This document shows, in pieces, positions 10,399 through 19,829 of a stretch of DNA of 64,000 nt (its first letter is position 1; every line of letters begins with the position of its first letter). The position numbers and the translations under genes were made by a program. The stretch is taken from the NCBI GenBank assembly GCA_021234155.1, contig JAJEKV010000017.1, positions 17,554,372 through 17,618,371 of the forward strand, read 5' to 3'. The notes beneath the pieces were generated by a model. That model was not told the origin of the DNA and ran no database searches. It was given only the letters and a program-made list of their open reading frames with translations. Origin of the DNA: Isoetes taiwanensis. Taxonomy: Eukaryota > Streptophyta > Lycopodiopsida > Isoetales > Isoetaceae.

Positions 10399-11353
10399 TC
10401 ACGCATCAGACATTTCTCTCCATCTCCGAGATAATTCTATATCTTGGGTCTGAAAGTTTGCTTTAAAAGCCCCAAAATCGGCAAGTTTGCCAATTAACTT
10501 TGCATCCATCATGACCCAAATTGCCAAGGGAAAATTCATAGGAATCTCAAGCCTGAGAATATCCTGGTGAAGTCTATTCATAAGGATCTTGAGCCTAGCA
10601 ATACCATCATATATTCTAGAAAGAATGGAAAATTAATTGTCAAACTTGCTGATTTTTGGGGCTTCTAAAGCAGACTTTCAGACCCAAGATATAATTGGCT
10701 CAACAAATGGAAAATGGATTTTTACTAGAGTTTCTTCTTTTATTCTCAATAAGCCTTTTCAAGTCCATATCGATGAGCTCCATAACAAGACACTTTTTGC
10801 TAAACTTATTGCTTTTATTTTTATATCTGCCTAAATATCTGTATTACATGGGAGGAATCTGTGACTGCCAATTTCTTGATTAGCTTGTATTCAGCTTCAA
10901 AATGGTCCTCGTAATCCAACTCTTTGATAGCTACTGGTATCAATGTGCACCAACGTGCTTTAAAAGCAAACTCACCATTTCCATTTCCCAACCTTTCTTT
11001 TTTCTGATATATCACTGTCTTTCTTTTTCCTGATATATCACTGTCTTTTCTTTTTCCTGATATATCACTGTCTTGAATAATGCATGCAACACTTGCCTTT
11101 ACTAGTATAATTAACAATGTTTACGAATGCATTCTTATCTTGTTAGTCACAACATCAGCTCGCCCTTGGTGATGCCACAATCTAATTCTATTGCATAGAG
11201 TCCCATCACAAGTTTTTCTTTAGCGGGATCTTGAATTGGGCTAGAGCTTGAAACATGCATTATGACATTGTCCATCATTTGGCAATACCATTTCACGTCA
11301 TCAACAATAACAGAAAACTCAACTGCAATGTCAAGGATGCTTAAAGCTTCATT
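10399..11353 (-). pseudogene. Protein kinase relic, main (minus-strand) copy
   Basis: Several blocks occur in kinase order on the minus strand. 11353-11147 is an open stretch with helical content (SILDIAVEFSVIVDDVKWYC), probably an N-terminal extension. About 11030-10850 is an N-lobe with RLGNGNGEFAFKA in place of the Gly loop, IPVAIKELD with the VAIK lysine, and FEAE where the alpha-C glutamate belongs. About 10803-10735 is a hinge reading KCLVMELIDMDLKRLIEN. About 10520-10399 is a DFG segment (KLADFGAFKANFQTQ; DFG codons at 10479-10471). A 27-29-bp tandem repeat at 11007-11074 adds DSDISGKRK copies before the N-lobe. The catalytic HRD loop is missing from this strand and instead lies inverted at 10534-10692. 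Stops and frame breaks separate the blocks, so it is non-functional. The subfamily is not recognised. Confidence 0.7.
10534..10692 (+). pseudogene. Inverted kinase catalytic-loop segment with two fused loops
   Basis: On the plus strand the frame reads IHRNLKPENILVKS directly followed by IHKDLEPSNTIIYS and then KLIVKLADF. After one extra T in a run of T (10653-10657) it continues GASKADFQTQDI. These are two versions of the kinase catalytic loop (H-x-D/N-L-x-P-x-N) joined head to tail, followed by a DFG-type magnesium motif. In the first loop the catalytic Asp is Asn (HRN), so that copy would be inactive. The orientation is opposite to the surrounding kinase relic, which points to inversion plus duplication of this small piece. 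Confidence 0.72.
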
Positions 11354-11592
11354 TGAAGAACTTAACTATGAGCTTTGGCATTGCTGAATAAGTTTCAGAT
11401 CCCTCTTTAAAACATTAAAGAGATGGCTTCTTACATCACATCCAAGCTGTGTTTCTTTTGCAAAACTGACGGAACCAAGACTACACTCTGCAATCAACTA
11501 ACTGTTTAAAAACAAGGCAATGATTACACCAAACCATCCTGTTACTCTTGCTGCAAAATATTTGGTTGATACTCTGAGAGAGACCCACGATA

Positions 11593-11850
11593 TTGGAAAT
11601 CCGGCCGTTGATGCAGGGCAGACCAACAGATATGAGAACTATCGTGTGCACAAAACGTAGCCGTCTAAACTTGCATGTAGGCCTATCCTCAGGTAAAGAT
11701 TCCACCGAGGAAAGGTTCCCTACAAAAGCAATAAGCCTAGCAAAAAGTGTCTTGAAGTGTCTTGTTATGGAGCTCATGGATATGGACTTGAAAAGGCTTA
11801 TAGAGAACAAGAATAGAAACATAATGAGGAAGATTACCAGGACGCCTTGA
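11593..11850 (+). pseudogene. Second kinase hinge fragment (plus strand)
   Basis: Near 11748-11820 the plus strand reads VLKCLVMELMDMDLKRLIENKNRN, a close paralogue of the minus-strand hinge at 10803-10735. At DNA level the similarity spans roughly 80 bp in inverted orientation. The upstream residues show no kinase motif I can name, and the downstream sequence stops at 11850. It is a leftover of a duplicated kinase gene. Confidence 0.6.
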
Positions 11851-12363
11851 CAAAATTAGCTCCACCCAGTTCCAAGTGAACATTTCAGATCCAGGAAGAC
11901 TACAGAAAAACATACCTGCATGATCCCAAAAAATGGCGATGCCTATGGCATTTTCTCGATCCTAGCATAAGATCCGTATCTGAAAGAGGGCGTCCATTGA
12001 ATCGGTAAGAACTAAAGGAAGAGATGAATCTGCGCCCCACAGGATGCGATCTGAGACAGGCAGACCAAATACCCTCTGATAGAGCAAGCAAACCATGATC
12101 TCTATGAAGTCCGGCGCCGCTGATGGCCTCACGTTGAACAGAGTAAAACCTAACCTAACCCTTAAAAGGTCGAAATTTTAACCATCATCAAATTTCGCCC
12201 TTATTTCACAGCTTTTTAAAAAGCGAAAAACTCTGTTGAAATTCTGTTCATGTTTTGGGCGGCGCCGCCTCCTCTCTGTTTCCGCCGCTCCTCTCTGATT
12301 TTTCTCTCTGTTTCCTCCTGTTTCTGCCCAACGCCCATGCTAACATCATGCATTGCCATAGCC
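11851..12363. other. Unassigned; CT-rich leader-like sequence at 12260-12335
   Basis: A pyrimidine-rich run (CTCCTCTCTG repeated) precedes the small ORF at 12364 and looks like a plant 5' leader, but I see no certain TATA box. Nothing else is definable. Confidence 0.3.
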
Positions 12364-12849
12364 ATGGATCCGGAGGAGCATATGAAGCTGCAACCCTTTT
12401 TCATGAAGTCTCTGTCCTCTCACCATCTCTCCGACCCCTCTAACAGGAATTAGATGGATAGCTTCGGCCTTTGGCAGCCATACAACTCGGAAATCGCTCC
12501 GGCAAAAATAGAAGTGATTTGGGATTTTATAGAAAGCTATGGCACATACTGCGGAAAAATTAACGGCCAAATGATCGACATTACTCCGGCGCTTGTTTCC
12601 CAGGCCCTCAGATTTCCTTGTGAAGGATACGATGCTTTGTCTATTCGCGGGTATGACCCTAAAGCTCTTGATTCTTACTTACAGGAAAAGACTGCTGCAA
12701 ACTTACAGGAAAAACAGGAAAAGACTTACAGGAAACTTACTGCTACAGATCTCAAGAACTGGCAGAAATTTGAAGATGGATCAGGCAGAAATTTGAAGAT
12801 GGTTAAAATTTCGTCGGAGAATTTGAAGGACCATAAAATTTCTGAATGA
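12364..12849 (+). pseudogene. Unknown ORF split by one in-frame stop
   Basis: An ATG in good context (GCCATGG, 12364) opens 29 codons (MDPEEHMKLQPFF...) that end at a TAG at 12451-12453. The same frame resumes at once with ATG and runs to 12849. The second part contains IWDFIESYGTYCGKINGQ, MIDITPALVSQALRFP and EGYDALSIRGYD, which faintly resembles the N-terminal domain found in plant transposon-associated proteins (a shared 'G..I.ITP..I...L..P' pattern). This similarity is weak. The tail (12660-12849) is built from short degenerate repeats encoding LQEK and NLK runs. It could be a decayed element gene or a chance frame. Confidence 0.35.
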
Positions 12850-12994
12850 AATTTTAAGGTCCTTCAAATTACTCCTTCCAAAACGAAGCCGGCACCACAA
12901 AACGCGTGAAATTTTGATGGCGTATAAAAGTATAGGCGCTTATCCAGGTAAATTATTGCTGATAACCATTTGGAAAAATATTTTTGGGGAACCC

Positions 12995-13791
12995 TAGGGT
13001 GGGGTTGCCATGTTCCGCGCACTTAAGAGGCGTGCGCCCATTAAAATGTCAAAAATGGTCCAATGGCATCAATCCAGGTGTCATTGGATACCTAGTCAGA
13101 TATGCCATAAGGCTATCGAAAAATTGCCCTTAAATTATCTACGGAAAAAGTTATGGGCCTCTAAAGTTGGGGGGTGTAAGTGCCCCCATCGCGATATACC
13201 TAGCCACTCACGCCATGGTTGTGGCCTACTTTCCCCCCAATGGCCTCCTGTCGCTATCTAGGTAGCCACCTATCGCACTGACGTGTTCCACCATTCGCTA
13301 CTATGGAAACCTAAGAGCGCCATGGGCATAACCCTATTTCGCGACCCAAGGGTCCGTTTCACGTGCCTTTGCCTACCCACGTCGTGATGGCACCTCACTC
13401 TTTAGGCCTCACGCCGCGCTCGCGGTTGCGCAACCCGAAGTTCCCATCATGGCCCAACGGTCCACTGATCGAGGGTGCAGGGACCATCATCCGCTACCCA
13501 TTCTGGCCAGCTGGGTAATCTTGATAATCCATCTCGTTCGAGGCGATTATGGATGGAATTAGCCCGCCAATTCCAAAATTCCAAAGATTAAATCATGCCT
13601 CGGGATGGCCCGCGATGGGGTACTGCGTGCGCCGGCGATGGATGGCTCGGGTGCGGGCGCAAATGGATCCGGGGGTGACGAACGGCGTCACTTACCACGC
13701 AGCGGGGATGGCGACCGACAAATGGTAAGGGTAAGGGTACTCTGGTACCACAGGGTATGGTACGTCCGCGAAAGCGGGCAACCCCACCCTA
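12995..13791. mobile_element. Candidate inverted-repeat element (about 800 bp, non-coding)
   Basis: TAGGGTGGGGTTGCC at 12995-13009 is exactly inverted at 13777-13791, and similarity continues imperfectly inward (TTCCGCGCAC against CTTTCGCGGAC). The interior is much more GC-rich than the surroundings and has no recognised ORF. If the element starts at GGGTGGGG, it is flanked by TA on both sides. A MITE or non-autonomous DNA transposon is the simplest reading; the superfamily is undecided. Confidence 0.5.
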
Positions 13792-14140
13792 AGGGTGGCA
13801 GAAAACCTCCAGGTTTCCACAGCTTGTATTATGGCTAAAGCTTGTATTATGGCTTCTCGGCCATTGGATAAGAGCACATTTAGCAGCATATTTCCTCTCC
13901 ATAAATCCACAGCATCCAAACCAAGTCTTTTGTGGGTCAAACTGGCCCCTGTTGATCCGACTTTCAAGGGAGCATTATTAAGGCACAGACCATTGCATAA
14001 AATAGTATTTTCGCGTTAATACAGTATAGTATGAAAACAACATGACCAATTATTGCATGACAACATTCCATGAGACAAGAACATGAAGAACACCACACAA
14101 TGACAAGAGCCTGGGGAATCGAACCTCGGGTCATCCCGAT
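13792..14140. other. Unassigned; tRNA B-box-like scrap on the minus strand near 14,111-14,124
   Basis: The minus strand contains GAGGTTCGATTCCCCAGG, an excellent T-arm/B-box match, but no matching A-box or acceptor stem. It is probably a truncated SINE or tRNA-derived scrap. Confidence 0.35.
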
Positions 14141-14506
14141 GTGAGCTTGGATCCATCTTTGATAAGCTCTAGGATTGACGATTCCCATCCAGATCCTCAG
14201 GTTTATCCTCCTGAGGGGGAGCAGTTGTTCACTGCAGAGGAATTTATAACGAGCATCATCCAGGTTGGAACGGAAGCCCATCGAATAGCTGCTTCCCTTA
14301 GGATCCTGAGGAGGCAGCTGATTGGATTTTATGTGGCGATCGATTCGGCGATCTCTAGTGTGGCCTTGGAGCAGCTTGGTGCTCTGTTATCTGAACTGCA
14401 AGCTTTGAGGTCTCACATGAGCCTGGCTAGGTGCTTGTTGATGCAGGAAATCTGGCAGCTTGATGTTGTGATCAGGCAGGCTGCATCTAGAGAACCCATG
14501 AATTAG
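14141..14506 (+). CDS. Unknown 110-120 residue ORF (helical), doubtful
   Basis: The frame is open to the TAG at 14506, and its first codon here is GTG. It encodes a mostly helical protein (EEFITSIIQVGTEAHRIAAS, then LRRQLIGFYVAIDSAISSV, then LEQLGALLSELQALRSHMSL), with a more coding-like composition than its neighbours. No family is recognised and no start ATG lies in a convincing position, so it may be an internal exon or a transposon fragment. Confidence 0.3.
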   Translation: MSLDPSLISSRIDDSHPDPQVYPPEGEQLFTAEEFITSIIQVGTEAHRIAASLRILRRQLIGFYVAIDSAISSVALEQLGALLSELQALRSHMSLARCLLMQEIWQLDVVIRQAASREPMN

Positions 14507-15213
14507 GCCTTGTTGTTGTTCATCGTGTTTGCAATGTTCTTGTTTGTGTTGTTTCATGTGCGTGGCGCCCATGCCACATGTACATTTTCTGAGCCTATGA
14601 ATATGTGATCTTCTGTTGCTTCATGCTATGTCTTGCTCATGCTTTATTAATTGCATTTCCTTACTAACATCTGCAGACTTTCAGAGGGCTTTGGCCCCTG
14701 GGCATAAGGGAGACCCCCTACACTGGGATCTCCCTTATGCTCGGATGAGCACTGGCATTGCGTTGGGGTTCACTTCCCCAAGCTCACTAACAAGTTGTAT
14801 TTGTTGCCTTCCAGGGAATGAAGAAAACAACGCATAGGATCATCGAATGCATGCCATTGACAACTGGGAGCATTTCCATCGGTCTCCATCTCTATCCTGC
14901 AACAAGTTGTTACCACCACAAACACATGCTGAAAGAAAGCAAAACATGGACAAAATTGAAGCTGTACATGCAACAACACAAACAAGAGGTCAGCCAACCG
15001 CCATCGTGTGATCCCTAGTGTGGATAGGGATATAATCCACACTATGATCAGGGATTTCAATATCAGGGCTGAACGATGGACCATGGATATCCTGGAAATT
15101 ACAGTCCATCTCATCAGCTGGGATTGAGTCATCCCAATATCGGCGGCGGCCTGACCCATTCCGTCCAACGGGCAGGCAAACCAAACAGAATTGTTCTCAC
15201 ATTAGACGGCAGG
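14507..15213. other. Unassigned; perfect hairpin at 14,702-14,740
   Basis: GCATAAGGGAGA at 14702-14713 is perfectly inverted at 14729-14740 with a 15-nt loop. No gene is recognised around it; open frames on both strands here look like chance. Confidence 0.4.
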
Positions 15214-15643
15214 TCAATCTACGCCCACCATGGCAGAACACAAAGTGGCAGCCTTGTCTAGAAGGTTTCTGTTATCCAACACACAAAGACCCTTCGTGTC
15301 TCCAGCACCCCATCTTACATACAAATCTTTTCCTTTCTCAATCATGCTTTCAAATATATTGTGCAGGTGGCAGGAGTAATGCAGCTTGCCTACATCTTTC
15401 ATGCAGTACCCCAGCATGCCCTCGAAGCATGTTATTCTTGAGGGCCTTGCACACTAGGATAACGCCCGCTGGCTTAGAGGGCCAATTAAACTCCCTTTTG
15501 ATAGCATCATTCAAGGCCTTAGGACTCTTGTAATGGGCTCTAAGAACAGCCTAGACATGGAGATGATCAGCAGAAGATCCCCTCTCTAGTGCAACTGCGC
15601 CAGCAAGACACCTCCTATTGCAGAACGAAGACAGGGACTCTTG
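15214..15643 (-). pseudogene. Rep/HUH-endonuclease-like protein fragment (rolling-circle transposon-type)
   Basis: On the minus strand a frame runs from 15643 and reads RCLAGAVALERGSSADHLHV. It meets TAG (15553-15551) where a CAG Gln is expected, then continues AVLRAHYKSPKALNDAIKRE and PAGVILVCKALKN. After a frameshift near 15,418-15,432 it reads EGMLGYCMKDVGKLHYSC, then GKDLYVRWGAGDTKG and CVLDNRNLLDKA, to a stop at 15214. HLH (15557-15565) followed by V and Gln-turned-stop fits the metal-binding HUH-x-Q motif. YCMK (15397-15408), about 50 residues on, fits the YxxK catalytic tyrosine motif of Rep-type HUH nucleases, and GYCxKD is a usual form of it. Spacing and order match. No motif I and no helicase were found. 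The closest eukaryotic parallels I know are Replitron-type HUH proteins. It is broken by one nonsense and one frameshift mutation. Confidence 0.6.
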
Positions 15644-16040
15644 TTAAGATTATGTGTTGATGGTGAAGAGAGATTGTCCAAGGTATTCTATTACAATCGT
15701 TTACTGATTTTTGTCACTTCTATCACCATCCTCCTTTGGATGCATGGTAAAAATGATGTCATGTGAGACATCAATTTCGAACATAAAGGGAACCTGCAAT
15801 GGGAGTAGATTCAAATTTATGATCATTTTACTATATGAATCTCTTCGGCGAGACATCTGGCTATTTATAAGGAGACTATAAGTTGTCTTTTGAGTTTGCT
15901 TTGTATGAATGCATGTAAGAAGCTAACATATTGGAGCAACCAGAACAATAAGACATATGACATTTTGAGGATGTTATTTGGTATTACGCTACTGATGAGG
16001 TCCTTTGCCATGCTACAAGGTATGATGTTCTTACGTAAGC
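15644..16040. other. Unassigned sequence upstream of the Rep-like fragment
   Basis: AT-rich, with stops in all frames. I could not find a motif I (FTxxN-like) or other Rep domain upstream of 15643. Confidence 0.3.
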
Positions 16041-16042
16041 TT

Positions 16043-16071
16043 AATTCTTGCACTGCGACTCGCATGAAACC

Positions 16072-16111
<40 letters not shown>
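16043..16111 (+). repeat. 27-bp direct repeat followed by (GATA)n microsatellite
   Basis: TTCTTGCACTGCGACTCGCA and the next few bases (16045-16071) recur at 16785-16811. The first copy is followed by about ten GATA units (16073-16111). Such a tail is common at the 3' end of non-LTR insertions, but the body of an element is not identified. Confidence 0.5.
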
Positions 16112-16263
16112 GCTTCTCATTCATCTCAGCAGATTTCTACAATGGTGGACAGTGGATAGCCGCACACATGCGAACTACCCACGAAAAATAAAGGGAAAAT
16201 CCAATTATATCATTTGGACCCCAAAAACAAATACAATGCTAATAGATGAGTGGCTGATATACC

Positions 16264-16344
16264 TGCCGAAAGCTTATCACCGGGATTAAAAAACCCCGCC
16301 CTTTCGGGTTTTCGAGGAAAAACCCTAGTGATAAGCCTTCGGCA
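16264..16344. repeat. Imperfect hairpin with 17-bp arms
   Basis: TGCCGAAAGCTTATCAC (16264-16280) pairs with GTGATAAGCCTTCGGCA (16328-16344) with one mismatch. Between the arms are further inverted CCCGAAAGGG-like pieces. The function is unknown; it may be a small fold-back element. Confidence 0.5.
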
Positions 16345-16580
16345 AGGGGCTTAGACAAACGTAAGGCATAGAATCGCTCCCAAAAAACCCCCGCATGGAG
16401 AAGTCAAAACGGATGGCGCTCGCCAACCTGTACCTGCACATCACCAACACAACAAACGAGAAACATACCGAGGAATAGCATCACCCGGCATGGAAAAAAG
16501 CATCACCCACCGGGTGGAAAAACATGAAAAACAGAACTTGTACAAAATATAATAAACAAAGAAAGGGGGGAGGGTGGGTT

Positions 16581-17160
16581 CAAAGAGAATAAGGTCTTCG
16601 CGAGAGAAGAGGAAGCGCCGATGAAACGTCGATGAAGAATTACGCAATAAGTAGCAAACGCCCAACCGGAAGAACGGCCCAAAACGCATGCGATGCATGC
16701 ATGCGATGCATGCATGCGACGCATGCAATGCATGCATGCTCGTCTTGAGCAAGAATGCCGATTCGCTACGCGAATCGACGACATTCTTGCACTGCGACTC
16801 GCATGAAACCAACAAAGCGCCCGAATACCAAAGGACTTCCTTAACAAACTAGGATCAAGGACGAAGGTCACAGGATAAGGCTAAAGGCCGGAAAGGACAG
16901 CAGGAAAGCAACGCCAAATTGGCCAAACCAGGCAGGAAGAAGCCCCTCCCCTGCCTGGAAACAATTCAAAGAGAATAAGGTACTGCTGAGAGAAGAGGAA
17001 GCGCCGATGAAACGTCGATGAAGAATTCCGCAATAAGTAGCAAACGCCCAACCGGAAGAACGGTCCAAAACACATGTGATGCATGCATGCGACGCATGCA
17101 ATGCATGCATGCTCGTCTTGAGCAAGAATGCCGATTCGCTACGCGAATCGACGACATTCT
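16581..17160. repeat. Two ~200-bp direct repeats, each ending in a palindrome
   Basis: Unit 1 (16581-16787) and unit 2 (16967-17160) are nearly identical. The length difference is mainly one 13-bp ATGCGATGCATGC step. Each unit has an alternating purine-pyrimidine GCATGC tract, then CTTGAGCAAG, then CGATTCGC-TAC-GCGAATCG (16759-16777; 17132-17150) enclosed by an outer AGAATG...CATTCT pair, and then the unit ends. The position of a strong hairpin just before the repeat end is reminiscent of rolling-circle transposon termini, but no standard CTRR end follows. Confidence 0.6.
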
Positions 17161-17402
17161 ATAATATATTTGAAGTGCGTAATGCTTACAAATGCTATCT
17201 TCTATTAATCTAGGTCTTCGCTATGATTTAGTTTCTGCTTAACTGCCAAAGTTGATGGGGTTATAAGCTTTTTGTGTAAACCATGATTTGGTTTTCCATC
17301 AAAGTCCCATCACTTCTATATTTGTAAGTGAGCAAGGAGTCCAAGTGGTTAATATCTATAATTGATACATTCTACTTAAGAAGTCTACTTAACAATTATA
17401 AT

Positions 17403-17693
17403 TCTTTTTATTCATATATTGTTCCTTAGGCATTTTGTCTGCTAATTTCTTCAGCTCATAATTTAATAAATAATTATATTAGCAATTTTTAAAGGTTGTG
17501 TTACACAATCTTTGACATGTAGGGTTCAAGATTTAGGGTAATGTAGTCTTTTCATCCATATATTGTTCCTTAGGCATTTTGTCTGCTAATTTCTTCAGCT
17601 CATAATTTAACAAATTATGGTATTTAGCAATTTTTAAAGGTTGTGTTACACAATCTTTGACATGTAGGGTTCAAGATTTAGGGTAATGTAGTT
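17403..17693. repeat. Tandem duplication of a ~145-bp unit
   Basis: The units 17403-17548 and 17549-17693 share long identical runs, for example TTGTTCCTTAGGCATTTTGT, CTTTGACATGTAGGGTTCAA and GATTTAGGGTAATGTAG, with a few substitutions and short indels. No coding potential. Confidence 0.75.
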
Positions 17694-18715
17694 TAGGTTT
17701 CACATAGTATGATTTCTCACTTAAATCCTAAACCCTAAACCATAAGTTGCCACAAAATTGCCAACATAGAAAAAAACAATAATGGGCTACATCAACACGG
17801 ATCAATGTATTCATTGTAGATACCTTATGAACCCTTAAACTTCCTAATGAACCATTTGTTTAAATGAAATCTAATCCAACGATTTTCTTTAAGAACTTTG
17901 ATAACATATAGACATAAGATGAATCATTCATATGTATCAACCTTTGTCACTTTTTCATATACTTTGTTGTTTTTAAGGACCGTTTCCTCATGAAGCATAC
18001 ATGTTCCATACAAGATTAGATAATATATGTTTACATTTAAGAACAAGATACGTTCTCATCATGCAGGTGCGTTTCCTATTTCTATTCAACTACAATCATG
18101 CAATATGCTTTTCTACTCATATCACCTACATAGATTCTATAAAGTCTATTGCAGTTGCAGAACCTAATATACTAGACCCATTCTCACGCTCTCGAGAAAT
18201 GCCTGGCATCGTCAGGCACACGTTTCTAGTGTGACCTGTAATCTCAGGTATGTGACCTGTAATCCAGTGGAGTCTGGAGTGCGGAGTGTGGAGCGCCTTT
18301 GCTGTGCATTGCTCCAATGTTTGGAGCAATGTCTGACGAATCCAGGTAATACTCCATCTCAACACTTCATCTACTAATTCTTTTTCATCTAACGATTCTT
18401 GACTACACCGATTTTCTTGTGCTAAAGAGGTTAGCATTCATATATATCTTACACTCATCCGTAAGCATAACATCTGTAAGTATGCTGAGAGAGATCAACA
18501 TTCACATATATCTTACACCCATTTGAAAAGAACATGTTGTGGATGCTTAAATTCATATGTATTCCAAATGTGGCTCAGTACTAGAGGTTGAACAGGTCTT
18601 TTGTGCTCTGCAAGTTCAGGATATTAATGCTCTGCAAGTTTAGTGCTTTGCAAGTTCTGATATTAATGGTTCTCTATTACAGGTTGTGGCTAATAATATA
18701 AAAATGGCATAATCT
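17694..18715. other. Non-coding; hairpin at about 18,308-18,330
   Basis: AT-rich DNA. ATTGCTCCAA and TTGGAGCAAT form a perfect 10-bp stem with a 3-nt loop. No gene is visible. Confidence 0.35.
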
Positions 18716-18737
18716 ATATGATTTGGTTTTGTGCAGG

Positions 18738-19829
18738 ATGTCACCACCAACTGCCCATCACAATACTAAGGCTGCCTTCTATCTCTGCAATTCAAGTTGA
18801 ACAATGGAGAGAAATGGGCGGCTTGTTTGAGGGTCCAAGCTCTGGAATTTGGACTTTGGATGAACTTTTAATTCTTAACAATGCTAAGAAACAAGATTGG
18901 ATGTCCAAATGCATGGGAGACATCTGCAAAGAAGCCACAATAGCAATCAACGGTGGGAAGCAGTAGCAGGGTAAGAATTAAAACATTAAAAATTGGTTAT
19001 TCATTTGTTTGTTACAAATTTTCTTGAATGGTTTTTCTTCGTGTTGCAAGGTATTGTCATCATGAAGGCATTTCCTCCACGTCCACCCAATGCAGATCAT
19101 GCTGGAAAAGATATCATAAAGACTGAAAGAAGATCAATTCCTACGAGAATAACCAATTCCTACGAGAATAACATACCATCAGGCATTCTTCATATTTGAA
19201 CATGATTGAAGCAGAGCGTAGGGAGGACTTGCCAAGAACATTTAATAAACGATTGTTTGATGCAATGTAGAGCTGGCTAGGAGGTAGCGAAGCTTGCAAT
19301 CCCCAAAATATCTTGATGGAGAATCTGCCAACATCTACACCACAAAGTCAGCCTGTTTATAGCTTCCCTCCAGGTCCACGTTGCACTCAGTCACGAACCA
19401 ACCAGCCAAAGAATTAGACTCAAAGCAATCAGCCAGAAAATGAGACCCAATGTAATCAAGGTCCGCATTATGTCTTCTCTTTTGCAGTTCATGTTACATA
19501 ACTGTTTCTTGTTTTACATGTTTTACATTTCATTTTTTACCAATTAGTAAGGAGGATACTCGGGATATGCAATCTAGTGGAAGGAGATGCAAGAGGAGAA
19601 GAGTGGATGCTTTAGATGACAGGTGTGCAACAGTGAGCTCGTCGCCCCAGAGTGTGGCAACAACCATTTCGGAATCTTCAAAATTCATCTCGGTATCTCA
19701 AGATGAAGCACTGAAACAAATTTCAAAGCGAGATGGAGCCAATAAAAAAAATGCACGATGCTAGTCTCCAAGTAGAGATCCAAGTTGTGAATATACTCGT
19801 TGAAGCCATCAAGTCGTGGAAGAAGTGAC
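18738..19829 (+). pseudogene. Decayed multi-exon gene, possibly DNA-binding (weak)
   Basis: A GCAG/GATG junction at about 18737 leads into coding-like text in two frames (MSPPTAHHNTKAAFYLCN, then WTLDELLILNNAKKQDW and MSKCMGDICKEATIAINGGK). A stretch near 19203-19275 reads NMIEAERREDLPRTFNKR. A final one has a basic patch GRRCKRRRVDALDD (about 19575) and, after a frame change near 19733, EPIKKMHDASLQVEIQVVNI and LVEAIKSWKK before a stop (about 19829). The order (a Trp/Leu-rich block, then a basic patch, then a helical tail) is compatible with a Myb/SANT-like DNA-binding factor, but I cannot name it. Several stops and at least one frameshift suggest a relic. Confidence 0.35.
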
